A stretch of DNA of 64,000 nucleotides from Parabacteroides sp900760525 (lineage in GTDB: Bacteria; Bacteroidota; Bacteroidia; Bacteroidales; Tannerellaceae), in the NCBI RefSeq assembly GCF_049860805.1, contig NZ_CP187555.1, positions 868,001-932,000 of the forward strand, read 5' to 3'. The notes under the pieces are model-generated. The model saw nothing but the letters and a program-made list of their open reading frames with translations, did not search any database and was not told the origin of the DNA. Position 1 is the stretch's first letter. Every line of letters starts with the position of its first letter. The translations under genes were made by a program, and so were the position numbers. This document shows positions 50,859-59,309 of the stretch, in pieces.

Positions 50859-53800
50859 ATGGAAAACACAACGAAAAGCTTCTTTTTACATGAGGCGTTA
50901 CAAGCAGATATGATGACGGAGGTCGATTTTGATAAGACGACTCATTTTATATTCCATACTTGTGGCATAGATAAATCATGTTTCAGCAGTAAAAGTAATT
51001 CATACTACCCGGCTTCCAATCTTTTGTTGAAAGAGACGGTTCTTCTTTATAAAAATAGGGATTTGCAATGGGTAGAAGTTTTAGCTCGCTTTGAGGAAAA
51101 ACAGGCGAAATGCTTGATTGAAGACGGGCAGAATCCGGAAAATGCTTTTTTAAAGGCATTCAAAATTTGTAGATGGATGAGCGAAGAGTCCGATTATCTG
51201 CAAGTGACTTATATGGATCAGGCAGAAGAAAAAAGGAATGAATTGTTTTTATGGATGGATGATTTATTGTGTCAACAGGAAATGAGCCGGATTGCCAGTC
51301 AAGGGAAAACAGAGGCTTTTCTTGAGAGCATGTTAAACAGGCTTCGGGTGAGTGGCCATCTTTGGCATGAAGAAGATATTTGCAGGAAGGTATTATGCCT
51401 TTTGAGTTTTGACCCCGAGCTTTTCGATCGCCGTTTATCTTTGGTCATAGATACGGTTTGTGCGTTGACTAAATATGAGTTGATAAAAGAATGTGAAAAA
51501 GCAGACTTGCAGGAATTGCTGATGGAGAGGTGCGCTGTTTATGAAAAACAGGTTGAAGAGTTATGGTTTGCAAATGACTGGCATAAAATCCATCCGATAC
51601 TGGTCAAAGCGATTCAAATGGATACATTGGCATATCTTTTGCTTCTCGATTCGGAAGATTCGGAAAGCGATATTCCGGTAATTTCTGCTCGTATCTGTCG
51701 TTATCTATCCCGTATACCATCTCCCTACAGCTCTCTGTTGAAGAATAAATCCTATACGTTGCTTACAGGAGAGATCACCTTGGAGGAACGGATCGATTGG
51801 GAATATTTGTCTGATTTCGATGAGAATAAGTTCTTGGAGCGGATTGTCCTTTACTGCCATAACGATGAAATGTGTGTAGATACGGAACCGGAAAATAGAT
51901 GGAAACAATATAGTAATACGACAAATACGCTGACGCTCGATAATGAAGGTTTTACACTAAGTCCGCTTTTTCCCTCCGTCCATTCCTGGCGTGGCCGGAA
52001 AGACAAGGCTTCTATTTTGAATAACCGCTTGTTTGTGGCATCTTTTAGCAAACTTCCTTGTGCTTTTGATTCCTGTAAAAGCATTAAAGATTTTCGTTTG
52101 TACTGGAAACAGTTGGAAGAGGATTTTCCGATGTCGGTTTCGACGGATCGCATACCGGTTGCCGTAAAAGAGGTCTCTTTTGTGGAAGAGGAAGAGAGTG
52201 TTGTCCCTGCACGGAAAGCCTCTTGCTTAGAGCCTGAAATGCGGGTAACGGTTCGTGTGCTGTATGTAGACAGGGATACCCAATGTCTGCAAACAGAGAT
52301 TATAGATGAAGAATTTCGTGGAAAGAAAGCATGTCTGCCTTTTTCTTATATCAATTCTTGTTATTATATGATTCCGGGATTTGCGGATTTGTATACGGTA
52401 AATGAAATATTCCGTGCTAAAGTCAAACAAACGGATTATGGAGAGATAAAATTGTCGTTGTTGCAGGATTACAATGAGTTTATTTACCCGGAATGTGTCC
52501 GTCAGAAGTTTTTGCTTGCTCGTGTCATCGATGTTTCGGACGGGATGGTCCGGTGGTTGTTGTCTACGGGGGCGACTGCTTCAATCAAACAGTCTGTCCA
52601 TAATAAATATGCCATTGGCGATTATTATAAAATCGGGTATGCCGGGCTGGATCCCGGAAAATTAAAAAATCAGATAAAGATCCAATCACGTGTGAGTGCT
52701 GTAGACGAAGACACTTTCAACCGGGAAATTCTCGATAATTACCATGACTTTTTTTCATTTTTGACAAAAGAAGTACAGAGAAGGTATGATGTCGAAGCCC
52801 AGAAGGCCAATAATAATCCTTTTGTTATTGCTCTGAAGAATCTTTCTTTTAACGATGTTGCCACTGAAGTAGCCAATGAGGCAAAAGAACCGGAAGAGAA
52901 AACCGACCCAATATCGGTCATGGAGGTGAAAGAGGCTGATGATTTCTCTATTAACTCCAAACTGGTACGGGAACTTATTTATTGTATAGACTCATTGGTC
53001 TGGGAAGTCGAAGATGTTAGCGAACAATTCAATGCTTATAATATGTTGTGGCTGCTCTGCCGGTTTGCCGGAGATCAGTCTTTGGCGGAGTATTATCGAT
53101 TGTGTGCCGATTATATATATAATGTAGACAACCTTGCGACGTGTCCTTTCCAGTGTCGTTTTTCCAGGGAAAATATTGTGAAGTTTGATGAACTTTTCTT
53201 ACGGATGAACAAGCTGGGAATCCAGAAATATGGGCATACTTTCGTCTTCTGCCAGTCCGTTATCGGCATATTGGATGCTTTGTTGCTTTCGGATCCCTTG
53301 TCTGTGTTGCGTTCCTATATGGAAGATCCGAATCCTATCGTGTCGGAGTTGGCACGTTATTTCAGTATTACGATTTTCCTGAAAGAGAGCGATGTCGTCT
53401 TGCAGGAATTGGCTTATCGGAGTATAAACCATCTGTTGGGCTTTAATGATCATGAAAAGAGAAAAAAATCTTATGTTCCTGTTTGTTTCGGCCACGAAGG
53501 TGTGGAAAAGGAATTTAAGACATCTGCTTTTATACATGCCGATAAAAATGCGATGGAGGAGCAATCGGTTGTTTTGGCCCGTGTCATAGCCTCGTTCATG
53601 AATACGGATGGTGGAACCCTTTATATCGGCGTGGATGACGGCGGTTACTTGGTCGGATTGACCCAGGAACTGAAGTATTGCCATTATGATAGCGATGTGT
53701 ATCTACGTACGGTCAACCGGCAAGTGATCCGGTTGTTGGGGGAGAAAGATGATTGGAACCGCTATCAGGAATATGTCCGTTGTCGTTTGTATGAATATGA

Positions 53801-54779
53801 AGACGGTCGACAAGTGTTGGCTTTCAGGGTTCCTCCTATTAATGAGGTCGTAAAGGTCAAAGGGGCTGTCTATACGCGTTCGGCAAGTTCGAACATGTTG
53901 AAACCAGTGCAGAACGTCAGCGATTTTATCCGGAATCGACGGGAGATGAAACTTGATTCGACTCCTTTGAAGCCTGAATTTCCGACTTTTTTCAGCCAAG
54001 AGCGTAACGAATATATATTTCCGAAGGCACAGGTTGTGGAACCTGGTGTTCAGCAGAAGCCGGAAACGGATATGCCCGGATTGGAAACTGTCCCGGAAAC
54101 GCTTGCTTTGGCCGAGCTGGTTCCCGATAAAAAGCCGAGTCAGAGCGGTAAGTTCCACTGGAACATCCAAACTTCTGTAATGAGATGTAATCCTTTGCAA
54201 AAGAAGGCGGAACAAGGCTATACGCCTAAGCATGTCTTTTATTCGTTGTTTGCCGATGGAAAGATAGCCTGCTCTTTAAGCCCGAAGATCGGTGTTTGGG
54301 GGAGGGAAAAAGGGAAAGTGCTGTTCTCTTGTAATCCGGATGATAAGGAAGAAATATTGGTATCGGTCTGGTTGACCGGTGAGGTCGGAATTTCCAATTT
54401 GAAGAAAATGTCGCAGTATAATACCCCGTTGTCATTTGTTGATACGCTCGATCCTTTGTTTTTTATTGCTCCGGCACGTAGAAACGATTATTTGTTGTTG
54501 ATCTCCGAGAAGGACGGCGAGAAGCGTTATCGTGTGATACTTGTGGATGAATTAGGCAAGTCGATGGGTGTGCAACCCAAAAATACGCTTATACTGGAAC
54601 CGGATAAAGGAACGTTTATCTTTGCGGAAATCCTTACATCCGAACATATCGGATTACTTAACGAAGAGAAAACACGGTTGGATGATTTTGACCAATATAA
54701 TGGAGGTCGGTATTGGGAACACTCCCAACATCGGCCGAATGTCGGTGTCATCTGCAAGTTGTGTAATCTCCCGTTTTGA
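50859..54779 (+). CDS. Large multidomain protein with S1-like region and AlbA_2 (Schlafen-type) domain
   Basis: In this 1306-residue soluble protein, residues 1-440 are helical and unrecognised. About 460-640 looks like two OB/S1-like folds (MRVTVRVLYVDRDTQCLQTE, FLLARVIDVSDGMVRWLLS, GDYYKIGYAGLDP). About 880-1030 is an AlbA_2 domain: EKEFKTSAFIHADKNAMEEQ, ARVIASFMNTDGGTLYIGVDDGG (key part FMNTDGGTLYIGV), AFRVPPINEVVKVKGAVYTR. The C-terminal 200 residues are beta-rich and unknown. AlbA_2 domains bind nucleic acid and occur in transcription regulators and some defence proteins. The start is ATG 50859; the GTG at 50760 is unlikely. It is a single-gene unit ending 25 bp from the convergent MFS gene. 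Confidence 0.75.
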   Translation: MENTTKSFFLHEALQADMMTEVDFDKTTHFIFHTCGIDKSCFSSKSNSYYPASNLLLKETVLLYKNRDLQWVEVLARFEEKQAKCLIEDGQNPENAFLKAFKICRWMSEESDYLQVTYMDQAEEKRNELFLWMDDLLCQQEMSRIASQGKTEAFLESMLNRLRVSGHLWHEEDICRKVLCLLSFDPELFDRRLSLVIDTVCALTKYELIKECEKADLQELLMERCAVYEKQVEELWFANDWHKIHPILVKAIQMDTLAYLLLLDSEDSESDIPVISARICRYLSRIPSPYSSLLKNKSYTLLTGEITLEERIDWEYLSDFDENKFLERIVLYCHNDEMCVDTEPENRWKQYSNTTNTLTLDNEGFTLSPLFPSVHSWRGRKDKASILNNRLFVASFSKLPCAFDSCKSIKDFRLYWKQLEEDFPMSVSTDRIPVAVKEVSFVEEEESVVPARKASCLEPEMRVTVRVLYVDRDTQCLQTEIIDEEFRGKKACLPFSYINSCYYMIPGFADLYTVNEIFRAKVKQTDYGEIKLSLLQDYNEFIYPECVRQKFLLARVIDVSDGMVRWLLSTGATASIKQSVHNKYAIGDYYKIGYAGLDPGKLKNQIKIQSRVSAVDEDTFNREILDNYHDFFSFLTKEVQRRYDVEAQKANNNPFVIALKNLSFNDVATEVANEAKEPEEKTDPISVMEVKEADDFSINSKLVRELIYCIDSLVWEVEDVSEQFNAYNMLWLLCRFAGDQSLAEYYRLCADYIYNVDNLATCPFQCRFSRENIVKFDELFLRMNKLGIQKYGHTFVFCQSVIGILDALLLSDPLSVLRSYMEDPNPIVSELARYFSITIFLKESDVVLQELAYRSINHLLGFNDHEKRKKSYVPVCFGHEGVEKEFKTSAFIHADKNAMEEQSVVLARVIASFMNTDGGTLYIGVDDGGYLVGLTQELKYCHYDSDVYLRTVNRQVIRLLGEKDDWNRYQEYVRCRLYEYEDGRQVLAFRVPPINEVVKVKGAVYTRSASSNMLKPVQNVSDFIRNRREMKLDSTPLKPEFPTFFSQERNEYIFPKAQVVEPGVQQKPETDMPGLETVPETLALAELVPDKKPSQSGKFHWNIQTSVMRCNPLQKKAEQGYTPKHVFYSLFADGKIACSLSPKIGVWGREKGKVLFSCNPDDKEEILVSVWLTGEVGISNLKKMSQYNTPLSFVDTLDPLFFIAPARRNDYLLLISEKDGEKRYRVILVDELGKSMGVQPKNTLILEPDKGTFIFAEILTSEHIGLLNEEKTRLDDFDQYNGGRYWEHSQHRPNVGVICKLCNLPF

Positions 54780-54803
54780 AAACGGGCGGAGAGGTATAGG
54801 AGG

Positions 54804-55958
54804 CTAAAGCTTCCTGTACTGCAACCCCAGAAACACTCCTCCCGGCAGCAATATGATCCCGGCTGAAACCAGCAGAGCAACCTGGAGCGAATACATGTCA
54901 TTCAGCCAACCGATAAAGGGGGCGATAGCGGCGAACATCAGGCGGATTATGAAATTACGGATGGAGAGTACTGTCGCCCTCATGTCGGAAAAAGTCATTT
55001 GATTGATATATCCTTTTAGGATAGGAGTGGCAAACCCCCGGAAGATGTAAAAGACAAGCAGGATGGCAAGCCCGGCGTATGTCAGGTTGAAAGCGAGCGC
55101 GACATATCCGCCGACGATTACCACAAGGATCAGGATTCCCATCTTGCGCGGTCCGAAGTAACTGTCTACGCGGTCAGACCAGAGAGCAGCGAAACCGACC
55201 GTCAGGTTCAGTACCGTCCAGATGATGCCATACCAAGATACGGGAGTTTCCAAGTACATTAAAACCGGCTGTACGAACCAGGCCATCGTGAGGGTTGCCG
55301 CCCCGATGATCCCCGAAAACATGATGTTGTAGCAAAGCTTTTTGTTCGTCACCAGCGAATATTTGATGATCCGGACAATTTCGTCCACCGGATTCTGTAT
55401 TTTGTTGGAACGGTTGACCTCCTTAAGCGCGAATGCCGCCGGAATGCCTGTAAATGCAATCACAGCTTGCGCATAAAAAGGAAGACGAAGGGAATAAGCC
55501 GCCAATAAACCGCCAAAGATACCCGCCAGCGCTTCGGCGAAATTGCCGATCATCGTGATCCGCCCCTCATATCGTAAGTATAAATTTTCTTTTTTGTATT
55601 GGGAGGTCGTGTCGTATAATAAAGCGGAATCCGCTCCGTTCACCAGCGTTTGTCCTGTGCCTAACAAGATTTCAGCGAAAAGGAAAGCCGTGAATGTCGA
55701 GGTGAACGAATAGCACAGATATCCGAAGAAGAAAAGGATACACCCCAATATCAGACATTTGCGCCGTCCCCAAACATCTGCCAGATAACCCGAAGGAATC
55801 TCCAAAGCAACGGCAGCAACCGAATAGACACTCTTCAGGATAAACACGTCCTGCAATCCTAACCCGTGTTTTTCGTAAAAAAGCACGATGATAGGCATAA
55901 CCAGCGTGAACCATTTGGACAGTTTGATCAGATAAAGAGCAAGTATATTCCGTTTCAT
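54804..55958 (-). CDS. MFS transporter
   Basis: This 384-residue membrane protein has about 11-12 hydrophobic segments. Between TM2 and TM3 it has the major-facilitator loop motif GYLADVWGRRKCLILG, followed by LLGTGQTLVNGADSALLYD, which is typical of bacterial MFS_1 members with a DSALLYD block. The substrate is unknown; related proteins export small molecules. The start is ATG 55958 (MKRNILALYLIKL). The longer frame to 56096 adds 46 residues without similarity and lacks a likely start context. Confidence 0.85.
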   Translation of the reverse strand: MKRNILALYLIKLSKWFTLVMPIIVLFYEKHGLGLQDVFILKSVYSVAAVALEIPSGYLADVWGRRKCLILGCILFFFGYLCYSFTSTFTAFLFAEILLGTGQTLVNGADSALLYDTTSQYKKENLYLRYEGRITMIGNFAEALAGIFGGLLAAYSLRLPFYAQAVIAFTGIPAAFALKEVNRSNKIQNPVDEIVRIIKYSLVTNKKLCYNIMFSGIIGAATLTMAWFVQPVLMYLETPVSWYGIIWTVLNLTVGFAALWSDRVDSYFGPRKMGILILVVIVGGYVALAFNLTYAGLAILLVFYIFRGFATPILKGYINQMTFSDMRATVLSIRNFIIRLMFAAIAPFIGWLNDMYSLQVALLVSAGIILLPGGVFLGLQYRKL

Positions 55959-56624
55959 GCCTGCAAAAGTACAAAATAAATGAAATGGCTTTTCCCATCC
56001 GTATACTCTTATTGTAAAATACGGCTTATTTAACAATTGTCGGATTTGATGATGAAAAAGTTCGGGTATCTCTTTTTTGAAGGCAAAACGGACCATTTTT
56101 CATATTTCTGCCGGTTTTCCGCGATGATGACCGTCTTTATCGCCATGAAGATTGACTTCGTCGCCATGAAGACGGTCGTCATTACCCATGGTCCCGGCAG
56201 CTCACGGCAACGAAGACGGTCGTCATTGGAATTTTCTGCGCACCTCACGGAAACAAGACGGCAAAAAGGTTTTGTCGTAAACGAAACACGCCTTGACATT
56301 GTCCGGAAATATTCGATTCTCCGAGACTTGAGCTTTATCATATTTTCCTGTTTTTCCCGATTAGGCTGACAAAACAGAGTTGATAACCGGATAAGCTGCC
56401 GGTCTCATATCTGCTGTTGTCAAATAAAAATCATTTGGCCTGACAAAGTGTAAAATAAAAATGAACAGAATTTTCAGATGAAATAGAAAAAGGGAGAAAA
56501 AGGGGTTATTGTCATTTTTTTATTAATGAAGCTAATCGGATAGATTCATTTTATATCAGATATGGACTATCTTTTTAGCAGGTAATGGTCGCAGCCAGGA
56601 GAGCTTTCCGGATAGTGTTTTCAC
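55959..56624. other. Gene-free region with decayed repeats
   Basis: GAAGACGGTCGTCATT occurs at 56168-56183 and 56212-56227 (44 bp apart). An inverted partial copy, ATGACCGTCTT, lies at 56127-56137, and TCGCCATGAAG occurs at 56140 and 56161. CTCACGGNAAC...AAGACGG is also repeated. A 110-codon open frame crosses these repeats, but its composition does not look coding. From 56400 to 56624 I see nothing but AT-rich sequence. Confidence 0.55.
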
Positions 56625-56662
56625 TGTCTAATATTTATACACCACTGTCAAATAATTGGACA
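56625..56662. promoter_or_regulatory. Candidate activator-binding site (UAS) upstream of permease 1
   Basis: TGTCTAATATTT and AAATAATTGGACA form an imperfect inverted repeat around TACACCACTGTC. The same sequence, better conserved, lies upstream of permease 2. Its right edge is 57 bp from the GG of the -24 element, the same distance as in the second copy. Confidence 0.65.
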
Positions 56663-56716
56663 TTCCGGTCATAGATTCTAATGTATATGTCGCTGATTAT
56701 TATGTAATTATGTTAT

Positions 56717-56733
56717 TTGGCATACTTTTTGAA
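56717..56733 (+). promoter_or_regulatory. Candidate sigma-54 promoter of permease 1
   Basis: TTGGCATACTTTTTGAA resembles TTGGCAC-N5-TTGCA. The GG (56719-56720) and the GA at the -12 position are 10 bp apart, as required, although the usual GC is replaced by GA. Confidence 0.55.
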
Positions 56734-56780
56734 TAAATTCTATTATAATTAAGTATAGTCAAATCAAAAAAACTACAGAT

Positions 56781-59159
56781 ATGAAAAACTTGGAGATCGC
56801 TGTCCGCTCGCTTTTTAGAAAAGGAAGACACAATGGAATTAAGATTTTATCTTTGGGAGTCGGACTTGCTATGGGGTTGGTGCTGATTGCCAAGGTATGT
56901 TTTCAATTGTCTTATGATGACTTTTATCCGGATGGAGACCGTATTTATCAGATACGGGAAAATATGACATTGGGTGAAAAGAAGTTGGAAGATGGAGACC
57001 ATGTCAGTGGAGGTATAGCGCCGGGAATGAAAGCAGAGGTTCCGGGAGTTGTTGCTGCTACTCGCGGTCAGCAATTGGGGGGATGTGTATTTTTTACGTC
57101 GGACAAGAATCGGTATGAAGGCGACTTTATTATGGCGGACGAATGCTTTTTTGATGTTTTGCCGCGTAAGGTGTTGGTTGGAAATGTCAAAGAAATACTT
57201 TCGAGACCTTCATACGCGCTTGTCTCCGAAAGTATGGCTGAGAAGATTGGTCAGGGAAAGGATGTTGTCGGGATGACATTCGAAATTATTAATTACCCAG
57301 GGAAGAAAATCAATATCGGAGGTGTATTTGAAGATGTTCCTGAAAATTCACACCTGAGATATGATGTGATGCTTTCGCTTTGCTCCAATAAAGAAGTAAG
57401 GGGCTGGAGCAATGAAGAGGGGTGGTTTGGTGCTGATAGCTATAAGGCTTATGTTAAAGTGCAACCCGGATTGGAGCAAGCCAACCTTGAAGCTGAAATG
57501 GCAAAAATGCTGGACAGGCATGTCCCTTCTGAAAAATTGGAGGAAATGGGTCTTGAATATAGTTTGACGCTGAAACCCTTAAAAGAAGTTTATGCTACTT
57601 CTTCTGCGGTAAAAGGAATGGCTGTGATGCTGTTGTTGATCGCGTTTGCCATACTGTTTGCCGCTTTGATGAATTATATACTGTTGGTGATTTCATCGTT
57701 GGTGACACGTTCGAAAGATGTTGCTGTTCATAAATGCTACGGCGCGTCCACTTGGAATATTTCGGATATGATATTCTCTGAAGCGTTTTTGAATCTTATG
57801 GTATCCCTGATTGTTTCCGCCCTTTTGATCCTTTCTTTTCGCGGGATGGTCGAAGAACTGTTAGGGGCGTCATTGGGAGGATTATTTACGGTTCAAACCG
57901 TTTTACTTTTGGCGGGTGTTTGTGTCTTGGTATTTTTGTTTGCAGGCTTGCTCCCTTCCCAGCTTTTTTCGCGAATACCGGTTGCTGCCGCTTTCCGTTC
58001 TTACAGGGAATCGCGACGGATTTGGAAAAAAGTGTTATTGTTCATCCAGTTTATTGCAGTCGGCTTTTTGGTAACCTTGTTACTGATTATCGGTTTGCAG
58101 TATCATCGGATGGTAACGGATGATCCGGGTTATTCGTATGACCGGGTTCTCTATTCAAGCATTCCGGGCGTGAACAGTACTGCAATACAGACGGTGATGG
58201 ATGAATTGGCTAAATTGCCGGAAGTGAAGTCCGTCGCAGCTTCTGACAGGTTACCGATCGAGTCTGGTAACGGCAATATGATTTTTCGTCAAGGAGGGGA
58301 TGATGCCATCTTGCATATTTCGGATATGGGATATGTAAATGCCGATTATATTCCTTTAATGGACATTAAAGTTATTGAAGGAAAAGCTTTCGACCGCTCG
58401 TATTCGGATTCGTCACGTGTGGCTATGGTTAGCCGGACAACGGCGGAAAAACTCGCGCTCATATTGGATTGGAAAGAGGGGGTTGTCGGGAAAAAGATAT
58501 ACCTGAGCGGACATGGGATGCCGAACGATTTCGAGATTCTTGGGGTGTATGATGATGTTCGTGTCGGTGCTATCAGTTCGGAAATTATGTCTCCGACAGT
58601 CCTGTTTTATTCAAGTCAACCGGGGCGCATGGTTTCTGTCAAATTGCATAAAGAACTGACAGTCGAAAATATGAAACTTGTCGAGCAGACCATAAAAAAT
58701 CTTTTTCCCGATAAAGACATAACCATAGCGTCCTATGATGTAAGCATAAAGAATTTGTATTCCGATTCCCGTCTGTTCCGTAATTCCATCATGTTGGGAG
58801 GTATTGTAACATTCCTGATCACCCTGATCGGATTGATCGGTTATATTTCGGATGAGACGAATCGCCGCAGCAAAGAGATAGCGATCCGGAAGATAAACGG
58901 GGCGACAGTCGGTAATATATTGGTGATTATCTCGAAAGATGTGCTCTATATGGCTGTTCCGGCTGTGATATTCGGGGTGATCGGTTCGTATATAATGGGA
59001 GAAAACTGGTTGCAGCAGTTCTCCGAAAAGATACCGTTGAGCGTGTTTATCTTTGTTGGCAGTGCATTGGCGATCTGGCTGTTGGTGTTGGCAACGGTCG
59101 TACTGCGCACTTGGGAGATTGCCAATGATAATCCGGTGAAAAGCCTGAAATCCGAATAA
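56781..59159 (+). CDS. ABC transporter permease, MacB/FtsX type, paralogue 1
   Basis: This 792-residue protein has one N-terminal membrane segment (KILSLGVGLAMGLVLIAKVCF) and a large extracytoplasmic MacB_PCD domain (FYPDGDRIYQIRENM, GVFEDVPENSHLRYDVMLSL). Three TM segments with the FtsX motif SKDVAVHKCYGAS follow. A second extracytoplasmic half and a C-terminal three-TM FtsX domain (SKEIAIRKINGATVGNIL) end in NPVKSLKSE. Such permeases work with a separate MacB-like ATPase in mechanotransmission or export of peptides and lipoproteins; no ATPase gene is in the window. It has its own sigma-54-like promoter and upstream site. Confidence 0.9.
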   Translation: MKNLEIAVRSLFRKGRHNGIKILSLGVGLAMGLVLIAKVCFQLSYDDFYPDGDRIYQIRENMTLGEKKLEDGDHVSGGIAPGMKAEVPGVVAATRGQQLGGCVFFTSDKNRYEGDFIMADECFFDVLPRKVLVGNVKEILSRPSYALVSESMAEKIGQGKDVVGMTFEIINYPGKKINIGGVFEDVPENSHLRYDVMLSLCSNKEVRGWSNEEGWFGADSYKAYVKVQPGLEQANLEAEMAKMLDRHVPSEKLEEMGLEYSLTLKPLKEVYATSSAVKGMAVMLLLIAFAILFAALMNYILLVISSLVTRSKDVAVHKCYGASTWNISDMIFSEAFLNLMVSLIVSALLILSFRGMVEELLGASLGGLFTVQTVLLLAGVCVLVFLFAGLLPSQLFSRIPVAAAFRSYRESRRIWKKVLLFIQFIAVGFLVTLLLIIGLQYHRMVTDDPGYSYDRVLYSSIPGVNSTAIQTVMDELAKLPEVKSVAASDRLPIESGNGNMIFRQGGDDAILHISDMGYVNADYIPLMDIKVIEGKAFDRSYSDSSRVAMVSRTTAEKLALILDWKEGVVGKKIYLSGHGMPNDFEILGVYDDVRVGAISSEIMSPTVLFYSSQPGRMVSVKLHKELTVENMKLVEQTIKNLFPDKDITIASYDVSIKNLYSDSRLFRNSIMLGGIVTFLITLIGLIGYISDETNRRSKEIAIRKINGATVGNILVIISKDVLYMAVPAVIFGVIGSYIMGENWLQQFSEKIPLSVFIFVGSALAIWLLVLATVVLRTWEIANDNPVKSLKSE

Positions 59160-59164
59160 ATCCT

Positions 59165-59208
59165 AAGTGTCTAATTATTGTACACCACTGTCAAATAATT
59201 GGACACTT
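59165..59208. promoter_or_regulatory. Candidate activator-binding site (UAS) upstream of permease 2
   Basis: AAGTGTCTAATTATT (59165-59179) and AATAATTGGACACTT (59194-59208) form a 15-bp inverted repeat with one mismatch around GTACACCACTGTCA. It is near-identical in its core to 56625-56662. Confidence 0.7.
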
Positions 59209-59259
59209 TCAAAAAATGATCGTGGTTTTATTTGTCTGTATTTTAGCTCGTTATTCCTT

Positions 59260-59276
59260 TTGGCACGCTTTTTGGT
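59260..59276 (+). promoter_or_regulatory. Candidate sigma-54 promoter of permease 2
   Basis: TTGGCACGCTTTTTGGT matches TTGGCACG-N4-TTGC closely, with GG (59262-59263) and the -12 dinucleotide (GG instead of GC) 10 bp apart. The start codon is 34 bp downstream. Confidence 0.65.
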
Positions 59277-59309
59277 TTTTTAATAGGCAGAATATAATAA
59301 ATACAAGAT

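Noticed and set aside
56037..56369. 110-codon plus-strand frame and its 103-codon minus-strand counterpart
   Set aside because: Both run across direct and inverted repeats, lack family features, and one overlaps the non-conserved upstream extension of the MFS gene.
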